Shown: piece after piece, positions 39,360 to 47,461 of the stretch | How the letters are laid out: each line of letters opens with the position of its first letter | How positions within the stretch are numbered: position 1 is the stretch's first letter | Virus record (IMG/VR): IMGVR_UViG_3300042474_000510 | Coordinates: 1-56,370 of that record | Source: a virus | DNA length: 56,370 nt | Direction: 5' to 3' (one strand) | Position numbers and translations under genes: made by a program | Notes under the pieces: generated by a model | Database searches by the model: none | What the model was told of the DNA's origin: nothing | The model's input: only the letters and a program-made list of their open reading frames with translations

Positions 39360-40019
39360 ATGGTTAAGCTGTCCCGTCCCTCCAAGATGCCTTGCGCTAC
39401 TTGGTCACTGGAAGCAAGAAAAACTTGCCCAGGTTCGGTTGATCCTGTAACCAAGGAATCAGTCCCGGTCTGCGAAGGTTGTTACGCCTCTTATGGTTTC
39501 TATAAGATGCCTGCCTCCAAGAAAATTCGTATTAACAATCGTAAAGATTGGCAGCGCAAAGAATGGGTTAGTGAGATGATCGAAGCGATCAATACTCAGA
39601 AACCCGATAAGCAAGGTAAACGATATTTTCGTTGGTTTGACTCCGGCGACATCTATCATCCTAATCTTGCCGTTAAGATTTTAGAGGTTATGAAAGGAAC
39701 TCCAAAGGTTAAGCATTGGCTTCCTACTCGTTCCTACAAGATACCTAAGATCAGAGAAACATTAGAGGAAATGAAACTTCTTCCTAATGTTATGGTTCGT
39801 TATTCGTCTGATTCGATAACGGGAGAACACGGTGAGATTCACGGATCGGTGGTTATCCCTGATCATGACTTTAAGATCAAGGCAAAGAAGTGCGATGCTT
39901 ATGAACGAGACGGTAAGTGCGGTGACTGTAGAGCTTGCTGGAGTAAGAGCGTTAAGTTAATTGCTTACAGCGCTCACGGCGTTAAGATGAAGACAGTCGT
40001 TAAAAAACACGCTGCTTAG
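39360..40019 (+). CDS. GP88-like Cys-rich phage protein
   Basis: The 219-residue protein starts VKLSRPSKMPCATWSLEARK, then CEGCYASYGFYKMP and FRWFDSGDIYHPNL, with a second Cys group CDAYERDGKCGDCRACW. This matches the widespread prophage family sometimes called gp88, which is reported with Cys clusters and unknown function. It is the first rightward early gene. Confidence 0.75.
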   Translation: MVKLSRPSKMPCATWSLEARKTCPGSVDPVTKESVPVCEGCYASYGFYKMPASKKIRINNRKDWQRKEWVSEMIEAINTQKPDKQGKRYFRWFDSGDIYHPNLAVKILEVMKGTPKVKHWLPTRSYKIPKIRETLEEMKLLPNVMVRYSSDSITGEHGEIHGSVVIPDHDFKIKAKKCDAYERDGKCGDCRACWSKSVKLIAYSAHGVKMKTVVKKHAA

Positions 40020-40028
40020 GAGTATATA

Positions 40029-40604
40029 ATGAAACCGACATACGAAGAAGCACTCAAAGGAACTATGCAGTGGCGTGATAACTATAAGGATATTGGCATT
40101 CTATTGTCATTCCATGGTTATCGTAATGGTCCTGAGTATCAGAGCGAAGGAACATGGTGCTATTATCTATTACTAGATGAACGCATGTTCAATCCCAAAG
40201 ACTGGAAAAAGATGTGGTTTAAACCTCAAGTTACAGATTGGGGGTTGGACTATAACTATTATGCGTTTCCTGATGTTGACTTTCACGGCGGCATCACGTT
40301 CTATGAACAGGGTGAGCAATATGAACGCAAGACAGGTAAGAAGTTTAAGACGCTCAAGGTAGGATGTGACTACGCTCATCTTTGGGATAGCGAACGTGGT
40401 TATCCTGATTATTATGATAGCGTCTTGTTTGATGCTAAACACTCTGTTACGTGTTTACTTTCTCACTTTCCTAACGTAAAGTGGAAGTGCGGTTATTCTG
40501 GTATTTGGGACGACCCAAAGAATTTCTATATTGCTAAGAATGGAAAACGAATCCATATTAGCATGGAAGAAAAGATCGAATGGGCAGAATGGAAACGAGC
40601 ATGA
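40029..40604 (+). CDS. Conserved phage protein, unknown function
   Basis: The 191-residue protein is rich in Trp, Tyr and Gly (TDWGLDYNYYAFPDVDFHGG, later KWKCGYSGIWDDPKNFYIAK). I know similar proteins only as hypothetical phage genes. Its stop overlaps the next ATG (ATGA). Confidence 0.7.
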   Translation: MKPTYEEALKGTMQWRDNYKDIGILLSFHGYRNGPEYQSEGTWCYYLLLDERMFNPKDWKKMWFKPQVTDWGLDYNYYAFPDVDFHGGITFYEQGEQYERKTGKKFKTLKVGCDYAHLWDSERGYPDYYDSVLFDAKHSVTCLLSHFPNVKWKCGYSGIWDDPKNFYIAKNGKRIHISMEEKIEWAEWKRA

Positions 40605-40776
40605 GAAAGTATCATCCCGGCGATAAGGTAACAGTCAGAGCAATTGTGCGGTATAACTGTATGTCTGGTAGATTGTTAGGGGTTGAGATTATCGGTGAAG
40701 GTAATATTGATCATGTGACAGTAGTAATACCTGTCGATCAAATAGTATCACACGAGAAGGTGCCGCCAGGACAGCC
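40601..40776 (+). pseudogene. Small beta-barrel-like gene interrupted by foreign segment
   Basis: The ATG overlaps the upstream stop. The reading gives RKYHPGDKVTVRAIVRYNCM and later VIPVDQIVSHEKVPPGQP, a short beta-rich phage protein. The phage-like sequence ends at the 7-base repeat GACAGCC (40770-40776). If the segment up to the second copy is removed, the frame ends four codons later (QPICLP then TAA), giving about 63 residues, as expected for such a protein. Confidence 0.6.
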
Positions 40777-41288
40777 TTTGGAAAGGGATGCTGCAAGTGC
40801 GTCTCGAAGACGAAGCCGACGACACCGCTGCGCTGGCGCTTCTCGCACCCGCCGCGCACAATCCAGGAGGAACGCCATGAGCAGCATGCGCAAGCTCGAA
40901 CGCGATTTCGCTCATGCCGACGCCGCTGCCGTCAACGGCTTGCTCGCGCAGCTCGGCGACGAAGACGTTATGGCACGGTTCGGCCTTGAGGCGCGGCTCG
41001 CCGACCTGCAGGCCGAGATCGCTCGGCTCGACGCCGCCGGCGACGAGCCTGTCGCGTCGGCCGCCCTGTTCTTCGGCGGTCGTCCTGTACTCGGCCAGCG
41101 GGGGATCGAGAGCGAATTCGCCGGCACCGTTATCACCAAATTTCAAGATATCGTCGCGAAGGTTCTGGCGCGCTGGGTGACACCTCGACCCTCGCCGACC
41201 CCGGCGTGGTCGATGCGCTCATCAAGGATCACGCCTCCAGCTGACGTTTGTCGACGCGCCACCTGCGTCGGCCTTGGCCTTGACAGCC
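40770..41288 (+). other. GC-rich foreign segment with 7-base direct repeat ends
   Basis: This stretch is strikingly GC-rich: 40 of 60 bases in 40921-40980 against 18 of 60 in 41401-41460. It is bounded by GACAGCC at 40770-40776 and again at 41282-41288. Its codon use (GCC, CTC, GGC) is of a high-GC bacterium such as a methanotroph host. It holds the end of one small frame (40788-40880) and one frameshifted gene (40877-41244). It could be an insertion, captured host DNA, or an assembly chimera. No transposase or terminal inverted repeat is visible. Confidence 0.75.
40877..41244 (+). pseudogene. Frameshifted bacterial-type gene in the GC-rich segment
   Basis: An ATG at 40877 with AGGAGG upstream starts SSMRKLERDFAHADAAAVNG. 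The high-GC coding pattern continues to about 41165, then jumps frame to GALGDTSTLADPGVVDALIK and ends at TGA 41242-41244. Its start overlaps the stop of a preceding frame (ATGA), as in a bacterial operon. No family is recognised. The frameshift suggests decay or a sequence error. Confidence 0.5.
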
Positions 41289-41332
41289 AATATGTTTACC
41301 ATAATGTTAGTAGGTTTGTAAAAGTATATAAG

Positions 41333-41704
41333 ATGCACACAGCTAAAATCAAACCGCTATTCAAACCCGGTGATCGTGTTATATGGGATGATACGGCATA
41401 TAACAAGAAAAGAAAAGCAACTGTTATTGCTTGCTGTGATGATGAGTATTATACTATTGAAGTGGATAGTAAGTATTCAAAATATAATACATTCAACGTC
41501 CATGTAGACAATCTTGATCCCATGCCCAAAGAAGTTAAGATAGCAGATAAAGAATATGCTGTCAAGTGTGCTAAATGGTTTAAATCTGCTTACGCAGCGA
41601 TAACAAAAGCTGGTGGTGTTCCTGAATATGTTATCGACAGTATTCCGGCTGATGTGTTAGATAATCTTATACGGAACGATCTCCACTTGGAGTATAAGAA
41701 GTGA
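41333..41704 (+). CDS. Phage protein downstream of the foreign segment
   Basis: The ATG at 41333 begins a 123-residue AT-rich gene, HTAKIKPLFKPGDRVIWDDT, then KKRKATVIACCDDEYYTIEV, an SH3- or KOW-like small barrel followed by a helical region. Upstream in-frame sequence belongs to the foreign segment and is not part of the protein. The function is unknown. Confidence 0.65.
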   Translation: MHTAKIKPLFKPGDRVIWDDTAYNKKRKATVIACCDDEYYTIEVDSKYSKYNTFNVHVDNLDPMPKEVKIADKEYAVKCAKWFKSAYAAITKAGGVPEYVIDSIPADVLDNLIRNDLHLEYKK

Positions 41705-41997
41705 CCCTATACTATTATTCTACAGAATATCCTAATGAAAAACAGGATATGGATGAGTTCTTTGAGTATATTGCATATGAGTATGAAGACATCAATAGAT
41801 TGAAATGTGATATAAATTGGTTGACAGAAGATATAGCAAAAGTAATGTATTATGGTCATGATGGTTGGGAATGGTGGAAGTATGGTCAAACTCAAACCAT
41901 CCATTTGTGGGATAGTGATAGAAACTATCTTGGTCATTTTGATGCTGAATATGAAGTCGAACCTTCTTTCATTACTAGGGATATAGTGAAGCCATGA
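41701..41997 (+). CDS. Acidic aromatic protein, unknown function
   Basis: A GTG at 41701 overlaps the preceding TGA (GTGA). The 98 residues are Tyr/Trp/Asp-rich (DGWEWWKYGQTQTIHLWDSD). No family is recognised. Confidence 0.6.
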   Translation: MTLYYYSTEYPNEKQDMDEFFEYIAYEYEDINRLKCDINWLTEDIAKVMYYGHDGWEWWKYGQTQTIHLWDSDRNYLGHFDAEYEVEPSFITRDIVKP

Positions 41998-42338
41998 ACT
42001 CACAGGAACTCTTGAAGGCGGGATATAAACAGTGTGTTGATCATATGGCACCTGAATATGTCAAGGAAACACGCTATTTTTATCAAAAGAAAATATACCG
42101 TATAACTGACGGTATATTGTTATATTTTATCAACGTATATGAGTATGATTGGCGTCATTTTAATCATAGGAACAAAGACTTTGCTTATGAAGCAAAACTA
42201 CATTTATATGTTGATGATAAAGCAGACTGTCTACATGTGCATTTTAATTGTGATAAGTTTGAGGTAAGAGAACTAGAAGAATATGTCAGTGATCTATATC
42301 TACAAATAGGCTGCGTTCCAGACAAACATAATGATTGA
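41994..42338 (+). CDS. Small protein, unknown function
   Basis: The 114-residue protein starts NSQELLKAGYKQCVDHMAPE with a C-terminal acidic region. Its ATG overlaps the upstream stop (ATGA). No domain is recognised. Confidence 0.6.
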   Translation: MNSQELLKAGYKQCVDHMAPEYVKETRYFYQKKIYRITDGILLYFINVYEYDWRHFNHRNKDFAYEAKLHLYVDDKADCLHVHFNCDKFEVRELEEYVSDLYLQIGCVPDKHND

Positions 42339-42363
42339 GGTGTATTATGCCAGATGATATCAT

Positions 42364-42663
42364 ATGACAAATATGATGTCTATGGTTTTTATAAGAGTAG
42401 CAAGGTCACTGTGGAATTGGACGATAAATAAGAAAAACATTCCCAAAGAGCGATTGATGTCAAGTTTATCAGAATCATTACAAAGACGCAAAGAAGTAGC
42501 AAAAGAGCGTCTTGCTATATGCATGGATTGCGATAAATACAACCATACTACAACTCAATGTAATGAGTGTGGTTGTATTATGTTGTTAAAAACAATTCTT
42601 GCTAGTTCGTCATGTCCTTTGAAAAAGTGGGGAGTTGATAACGAAGAAAATCATAAGGAATAA
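42364..42663 (+). CDS. Zinc-ribbon protein (DUF6171-like)
   Basis: The core RLAICMDCDKYNHTTTQCNE and CGCIMLLKTILASSSCPLKK has four to five Cys in the pattern of a small phage zinc ribbon that ends SCPxxKW. The start is uncertain: ATG 42364 or ATG 42457 (SSLSESLQRRKEVAKERL). It lies just before the tail-fibre adhesin gene. Confidence 0.65.
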   Translation: MTNMMSMVFIRVARSLWNWTINKKNIPKERLMSSLSESLQRRKEVAKERLAICMDCDKYNHTTTQCNECGCIMLLKTILASSSCPLKKWGVDNEENHKE

Positions 42664-42668
42664 CATTT

Positions 42669-43358
42669 ATGGCTACACCAGCTTCCGGTCAAATATCATT
42701 TTCGCAGATAGCACAAATTGTTTATAATAATGCCAGCGCTACAGTTTCTTTTAATGATACTGACGTTAGAAAGTTATTGAATACAACTACTGATCTTAGT
42801 ACAATATCATTCAGCGTTGCTTATAGCAAACCAGTAGCTAATTCTTATTCATATACATCTGCCGGAGATTACACTCTTTTAATTCTACCATATCAGAACA
42901 TAGACGTTGATGCTCGTGGCGGAGGTCAGGGTGGTAATGGTGGAACGGGTTCAGATACTTGTACTGGATGGTGTGGACAATTATGCTTCTTTAACTATTG
43001 CTGTAACGGCAGAGGCGGTGCTGCAGGTGATTCAGGTGGTGATAGTTATTTCAGAGGCGACGGTAAAGATATAACAGCATATGCTGGAACTTCAAGTGGT
43101 GCAGGTGGTGGTTATGGTGGATCTGTAACTACAGGCGGCGGTGGAGCCGGTGGCACTTTGGGTTACGGTTTCGGATGTACTGGTAGCAACGGTAGTGCTG
43201 GTAATCCTGGTGGTAGAGTTACAAAGACTTATACAAAAGGTTCCGATGGACCAGGATACACTACTTCTATAGCCATAAGAGTTGGTGGTGGTGGAGCCGG
43301 TGGATATAACGCCGGTGGAACTGGTGGTTCTGGCGCTGTATATGTATCAATAAGATAA
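42669..43358 (+). CDS. Glycine-rich tail-fibre adhesin (gp38-like)
   Basis: The 229-residue protein has the fibre-adaptor start ATPASGQISFSQIAQIVYNN, then FNDTDVRKLLN. The C-terminal half (about 85-229) is a run of GGxGG segments (ARGGGQGGNGGTGSDTCTGW, GGGGAGGYNAGGTGGSG), the polyglycine arrangement of T4-type receptor-binding tips. Five or more cysteines sit in the middle. It should bind the host surface. A structural gene among small early genes is an unusual position. Confidence 0.75.
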   Translation: MATPASGQISFSQIAQIVYNNASATVSFNDTDVRKLLNTTTDLSTISFSVAYSKPVANSYSYTSAGDYTLLILPYQNIDVDARGGGQGGNGGTGSDTCTGWCGQLCFFNYCCNGRGGAAGDSGGDSYFRGDGKDITAYAGTSSGAGGGYGGSVTTGGGGAGGTLGYGFGCTGSNGSAGNPGGRVTKTYTKGSDGPGYTTSIAIRVGGGGAGGYNAGGTGGSGAVYVSIR

Positions 43359-43371
43359 TCGGAGAAATAAT

Positions 43372-43956
43372 ATGTCAGAACAACCATTATATCTTATGAT
43401 TGATGAAGATGGTAAGCCAGCGTCTCATCCAATTATAGAACAAAACCTAAGAGATATATTTGAAAATTTCTATGATAGAGATCCACCTAAAGGGTTTGTT
43501 AAGTTCGTAAAGACTCCCATGCCTCAGTTAGGGCCATACGAGAAATATGATTACTTGGAGTATGCTTATAGCCCAGAACTGTCAGAACAGTATAAACAAC
43601 CAACTTGGCACGAAGTTCATCATATAGCTACAATAGAGAACGATGAACGTAAGGATATTATCAAATCGTTTAAGAAACTAAATCCAGATCTTCAAGATTG
43701 GGTTTATGATGAAAACCTTAAATCACTAGTTCCACCAATTCCAAAGCCAGATGATGGTAAAGAATATCTATGGAACACAGACCATAAGGAGTGGATGGAA
43801 GCTAAGCCAGAAATGCACTTTGATAAAATGATAGAGGTTGCTAAAGAATTAGGTTATGATCTAGCAGCAGGTCTACATGGTAAGCCAAAAGGCGTAACTG
43901 AAGAAATGGTAAATGAGATCATTGCTCAGATACGAAAAGAAAATGTAAATGAGTGA
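43372..43956 (+). CDS. Protein next to tail adhesin, possible fibre accessory
   Basis: The 194-residue protein is acidic and Pro-rich (PIPKPDDGKEYLWNTDHKEW). The WNxDxKEW block is also seen in phage tail-fibre assembly proteins. It overlaps the next gene by eight bases, so the adhesin, this gene and the oxygenase form one unit. Its role is inferred from position only. Confidence 0.6.
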   Translation: MSEQPLYLMIDEDGKPASHPIIEQNLRDIFENFYDRDPPKGFVKFVKTPMPQLGPYEKYDYLEYAYSPELSEQYKQPTWHEVHHIATIENDERKDIIKSFKKLNPDLQDWVYDENLKSLVPPIPKPDDGKEYLWNTDHKEWMEAKPEMHFDKMIEVAKELGYDLAAGLHGKPKGVTEEMVNEIIAQIRKENVNE

Positions 43957-44512
43957 AGCGTTCAAGTTATTAGGAACGATTGAGGTTGACTCTTTAGTTG
44001 GTAAAGTTAATAAAATCATAGAGAAGGGTTGGGAGAGTTATTGCTACGATCCTGGCCCTCCTTGGAATGAAATGAACAAGATACAATCTCTGGATATGAT
44101 TTTTTTATTCACTTATCCAGAGATAGATAATATAATAATGCAGAATATGATAGTTAATGAAGAGTTACTTGAATTATTCGATGAAGATATAAAGTTAATC
44201 AATACAATATACAATAATCACTATCCCAATCAAGAGCCTAAGAGAATCACTCTCAGTAACATGAGAGCGCATTCGGTTATTCCCGCTCATATAGATTACA
44301 AATATCATTATGAGAACACAACGAGGGTTCATATCCCTATCATTACAAACAAAAATGTAGTATTCACTTTTCCTTCCGTTGACAAAACTTTACATATGAA
44401 AGCTGGAGAAGTTACTTTGTTTAATAATAATATTTTACATTCAGGCGTTAACGATTCAGATGAGAATAGAATTCATCTGATAATCGACTATGCCGGGGAT
44501 GAATACATCTAA
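43949..44512 (+). CDS. Aspartyl/asparaginyl hydroxylase-like 2OG-Fe(II) oxygenase
   Basis: The 187-residue protein has the iron-binding set H114 and D116 (PAHIDYKYH) and H164 (NNILHSG), with R174 (ENRIHLI) as likely 2-oxoglutarate ligand, on a cupin-type fold (VHIPIITN, MKAGEVTLFNN). This matches the Asp/Asn beta-hydroxylase family. Such enzymes hydroxylate protein side chains. The adhesin two genes upstream is a candidate substrate, by position only. Confidence 0.75.
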   Translation: MSEAFKLLGTIEVDSLVGKVNKIIEKGWESYCYDPGPPWNEMNKIQSLDMIFLFTYPEIDNIIMQNMIVNEELLELFDEDIKLINTIYNNHYPNQEPKRITLSNMRAHSVIPAHIDYKYHYENTTRVHIPIITNKNVVFTFPSVDKTLHMKAGEVTLFNNNILHSGVNDSDENRIHLIIDYAGDEYI

Positions 44513-44523
44513 AAACATCTAGC

Positions 44524-44551
44524 TTTGTTATTCGCTTTCCTTTATTATAAA
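44524..44551 (+). promoter_or_regulatory. Early-type promoter
   Basis: TTTGTT (44524-44529) and TATAAA (44546-44551) are 16 bases apart. The stretch CGCTTTCCTTTATTATAA closely repeats CGCTTTCCTTTAATATAA of the promoter at 39301. Confidence 0.6.
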
Positions 44552-44569
44552 ATTATAAAGGAGCATCCT

Positions 44570-44842
44570 ATGCGTAATCTCACTATAACCAAGAAGATAA
44601 AATGCGAGTTTACTCCTAATCAATGGGAGTTACTCACTAATAAGTTTGACGATTCTGAACTTCGTCATGTTGTTAATGATCTAAACGAAGGTTTGGAGGT
44701 TTTGTTTAACAGCGGCGAGAGTAAAGCATTCACTCTAGGCGTTATGATGGGCGAATTAAAAAAGTTTAAGCAGTATGGCGCTTATGACTCAGAGCCTATG
44801 TATTTTCTTGAGCGTGTCGTAAACGAAATCTATGGAGAATAA
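44570..44842 (+). CDS. Small early protein
   Basis: The ATG at 44570 with GGAG upstream gives 90 residues, RNLTITKKIKCEFTPNQWEL and so on, helical and mixed charge. No family is recognised. It is the first gene after an early promoter. Confidence 0.65.
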   Translation: MRNLTITKKIKCEFTPNQWELLTNKFDDSELRHVVNDLNEGLEVLFNSGESKAFTLGVMMGELKKFKQYGAYDSEPMYFLERVVNEIYGE

Positions 44843-44844
44843 CT

Positions 44845-45393
44845 ATGCCTAATTGGTGCTGGAATAGCGTAACCTTTACGCATAAAGATCCTGCTATGCT
44901 TCAACGCTTCGTTAAAGCGTCAGAGACAGGTATTCTTCAGGAGTTTGTTCCTTGCCCAGATGAACTCATAGAAGCAAAGGCAGACTTTACACCTAAACCA
45001 GATCTTATGGAGAAGTATGGTTATAACGACTGGTATGATTGGCGATTAGCCAACTGGGGAACGAAGTGGGACTTTACTTGCGACGCAGAACTTAATGGAG
45101 ATACTATCTCTACTGGGTTTGATACTGCTTGGGCACCGCCCATCGCAGCATATCGCACGTTAGAAGAAATGGGTTTCGAGATCGAAGCATACTACCACGA
45201 ACCAGGTATGGGTTTCGCAGGTAAGTATGAGTTTGGCGAAGAAGAATATTGTGAGTATGATTTCTCCGATGATAATTGGAGAGATACGATGTCCGATGAT
45301 GTTGCAGATATGTTAGAGTCAGAGTATGACTTTTATCTGCAAATGAAGGCGGAAGAAGAAGCTGAAGAAGCTGAAGCGAAGAAGGAAGATTGA
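44845..45393 (+). CDS. YubB-like ferredoxin-fold protein (DUF1281)
   Basis: The 182-residue protein starts MPNWCWNSVTFTHKDPAMLQ, the exact signature of the DUF1281/YubB ferredoxin-like domain found on plasmids and phages. The C-terminal tail is strongly acidic (KAEEEAEEAEAKKED). No biochemical role is known. It binds no Fe-S cluster despite the fold name. Confidence 0.8.
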   Translation: MPNWCWNSVTFTHKDPAMLQRFVKASETGILQEFVPCPDELIEAKADFTPKPDLMEKYGYNDWYDWRLANWGTKWDFTCDAELNGDTISTGFDTAWAPPIAAYRTLEEMGFEIEAYYHEPGMGFAGKYEFGEEEYCEYDFSDDNWRDTMSDDVADMLESEYDFYLQMKAEEEAEEAEAKKED

Positions 45394-45394
45394 T

Positions 45395-45679
45395 ATGGAT
45401 ATAGATGAAAAGACAGAAGCTATGCACGTTCTCATGGACAAAGCTTTTGAAGAGATTAGTAACACGTATCTTAAATTTGGCGAGTCAATGAAACCCTTTT
45501 ACGAGGATGATCCGTTTCTTCATATCTATGCCACTTACAAGGGCATGCAGACTATCTTTGCTAGAACAGAATCTGAAATGAAGAACGCAGTGAAAGAGAA
45601 GGTTGGTATTGACTATATCTCTATGTTCGATAAGCAATACGAAGAAGCCAAAGATGTGGATGGATTGACTCCTCAGTAA
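45395..45679 (+). CDS. Small helical early protein
   Basis: The 94-residue protein (DIDEKTEAMHVLMDKAFEEI and so on) is helical and acidic. It starts one base after the YubB-like stop. The function is unknown. Confidence 0.6.
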   Translation: MDIDEKTEAMHVLMDKAFEEISNTYLKFGESMKPFYEDDPFLHIYATYKGMQTIFARTESEMKNAVKEKVGIDYISMFDKQYEEAKDVDGLTPQ

Positions 45680-45686
45680 CAAGATA

Positions 45687-45732
45687 GGTTAAGGTGGATA
45701 GTATTTACTTCCATCTGCCTTAACCTTATTAT
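45687..45732 (+). promoter_or_regulatory. Early promoter enclosed by an inverted repeat
   Basis: TTTACT (45704-45709) and TATTAT (45727-45732) are 17 bases apart. GGTTAAGG (45687-45694) and CCTTAACC (45718-45725) flank the -35 box, so upstream transcripts could form a hairpin here while new ones start. The gene at 45758 follows. Confidence 0.65.
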
Positions 45733-45757
45733 AAAATCGTCTAATAGGAGATTGACT

Positions 45758-46183
45758 ATGTCTACACGTTCAGCCATAGGTATTCTTAGTGACGATGGTA
45801 GAGTGCTTGCTATCTACTGTCACTGGGATGGTTATCTTTCCCATAATGGAAAGATGCTACAGCATCACTATAACTCACTATCCAGAGCCAAGAAGTTATT
45901 GAGTTATGGTAATGCTAGTTTTATTGCTCCCGAATTAGGTCGTAAACATAACTTCGACAAGGCATCTACGCATCATCCTGACTGGTGCTGTTTCTATGCT
46001 CGTGATCGAAACGAGACAGATCAGCAAGCCAAGTCGTTTGATACGACTAAAGAGTTTGAAGATCATTACGACTGGTCTGAGTATTATTATCTGTTTACTA
46101 ACGGTAAATGGGTATACAAACGATCAAGAGACGAGATATATCACGATCTAGCAACTGCACTAAATCAAGTAGAAGCAGCTTAG
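45758..46183 (+). CDS. Conserved phage protein (STRS…CHWDGY type)
   Basis: From ATG 45758 the 141 residues begin STRSAIGILSDDGRVLAIYC and continue HWDGYLSHNGKMLQHHY, a pattern common to hypothetical proteins of many phages. Conserved His, Trp and Asp hint at an enzyme or ligand-binding fold, but no function is known. Confidence 0.75.
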   Translation: MSTRSAIGILSDDGRVLAIYCHWDGYLSHNGKMLQHHYNSLSRAKKLLSYGNASFIAPELGRKHNFDKASTHHPDWCCFYARDRNETDQQAKSFDTTKEFEDHYDWSEYYYLFTNGKWVYKRSRDEIYHDLATALNQVEAA

Positions 46184-46196
46184 ATCGGAGAATATC

Positions 46197-46958
46197 ATGA
46201 CGCATGAAACGGATGAGGCGATTGAACGTCGCCTCAAAGAACGATTTGACGTTCTAGATCATATGACGGAAGCATCTATATTAGGTAGCGTCCGTTCATT
46301 CATAGTATCTGGTGCTCCAGGCTTGGGTAAAAGCTATAGCATCGAAAAAAAGCTAATGAAATATGATCCTGATAGACTAGCTCATACCATAGTCAAGGGA
46401 CACGCTAAAGCTGGCGGTATATTTCCTATTCTATATGACTATCGTCATGAGGGTCAAGTGGTTGTATTTGACGATGCTGACGGTATATTCGAGGATTCCG
46501 TATCTTTGAATATTCTAAAGACAGCTACCGATACAACTTCAACTAGACACATTAGTTGGGCATCAAAGACAAAGTTCCTTGATAGCAACGATGAGGTTAT
46601 ACCACGTTCGTTCATCTACGAAGGAACTATTATTTTTCTAACCAATCTAGACTTCAACGCCATAATAAGCTATGGTCATAAACTAGCACCACATCTTGAA
46701 GCTTTGATGTCTCGTAGTTATTATATTGATATGACTATGCGGACTCAGCAAGAGTGTTTGGTTAGAATAAGACAGGTAATCAAGGAAGGTTTGCTAGACG
46801 ATCTGTCCGGTAATGAGATGATTGATGTGGTGACCTTCATTGAGACCAACTATGCGACCATGCGCGAGTTATCATTACGTAGTGTAGTCAAGCTTGTTAA
46901 CTTGCGTAAGAGTTCGCCAGATTGGTATTCAATCGCTAAGATTAGCTTATGCAAATAG
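46197..46958 (+). CDS. AAA-type ATPase
   Basis: The 253-residue protein has Walker A VSGAPGLGKSYSIE (GAPGLGKS at 39-46) and Walker B VVVFDDAD (about 88-95), with sensor-like LTNLDF near 142. It resembles small phage AAA ATPases that act on DNA or protein complexes. The partner is unknown. It is followed by a HAD phosphatase gene. Confidence 0.8.
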   Translation: MTHETDEAIERRLKERFDVLDHMTEASILGSVRSFIVSGAPGLGKSYSIEKKLMKYDPDRLAHTIVKGHAKAGGIFPILYDYRHEGQVVVFDDADGIFEDSVSLNILKTATDTTSTRHISWASKTKFLDSNDEVIPRSFIYEGTIIFLTNLDFNAIISYGHKLAPHLEALMSRSYYIDMTMRTQQECLVRIRQVIKEGLLDDLSGNEMIDVVTFIETNYATMRELSLRSVVKLVNLRKSSPDWYSIAKISLCK

Positions 46959-46967
46959 GAGATTGGT

Positions 46968-47405
46968 ATGGATTGTTATATTGTAGATATAGATGGGACG
47001 ATAGCTAATACCGAGCATCGCATCCATTACATTACTAACGGTCATAAAGACTGGAAGTCATGGCATGCTAACGCTCATAAAGATGAGCCTATTGATGAAG
47101 TAGTTCAGATTCTTGACTTAGCTTCTGCTGCTGGTATTAAGATTGTTCTATGCACTGCTAGAGACGAAAAGTGTAGAGAAGATACGCTTAAATGGTTAGA
47201 TGACAATGATATTCCATTCGACGCACTGTATATGCGTAAACAGTGGGATCGTCGTGACGATGACATCGTTAAGTTTGAATTACTAGAGCAGATCTATGAA
47301 GCAGGTTACAATCCTATCTTGGTATTGGAAGATCGTAACCGTGTAGTTAAGATGTGGCGGTCAGCGGGTCTGCGTTGCCTACAGGTGGCTGACGGCGACT
47401 TTTAG
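46968..47405 (+). CDS. HAD-family phosphatase (Pnk 3'-phosphatase-like)
   Basis: The 145-residue protein has the HAD motifs DIDGTIANTEHR (D7, D9), LCTARDEK and VLEDRNRVVKMWR. It corresponds to the C-terminal phosphatase half of T4 polynucleotide kinase, which repairs 3' ends, for example on cleaved tRNAs. There is no kinase half in the protein or next to it. Confidence 0.85.
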   Translation: MDCYIVDIDGTIANTEHRIHYITNGHKDWKSWHANAHKDEPIDEVVQILDLASAAGIKIVLCTARDEKCREDTLKWLDDNDIPFDALYMRKQWDRRDDDIVKFELLEQIYEAGYNPILVLEDRNRVVKMWRSAGLRCLQVADGDF

Positions 47406-47429
47406 CTTTTAATGTTACGGTGTATTAGT

Positions 47430-47435
47430 TATAAT
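47430..47435 (+). promoter_or_regulatory. Probable early promoter, -10 box
   Basis: TATAAT (47430-47435) lies in a typical early intergenic gap that also has GTTAC at 47414-47418. The spacing to a -35 box is not ideal, so only the -10 is marked. Confidence 0.35.
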
Positions 47436-47461
47436 TAAAATATAACTAAAGGAGAGTCGTC

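Noticed and set aside
39360-40019. Radical SAM enzyme, because of several Cys clusters
   Set aside because: There is no CxxxCxxC arrangement near the N-terminus. The Cys pattern fits the gp88-like phage family better.
40770-41288. Insertion sequence
   Set aside because: No transposase, no terminal inverted repeat, and the content looks like cut bacterial genes. The 7-base repeat alone is too weak for that call.
40580-41704. A single 374-codon open frame across the GC-rich segment
   Set aside because: Its middle has high-GC codon use and its ends are AT-rich phage sequence. The frame stays open by chance through the foreign segment, and each end matches a separate short gene.
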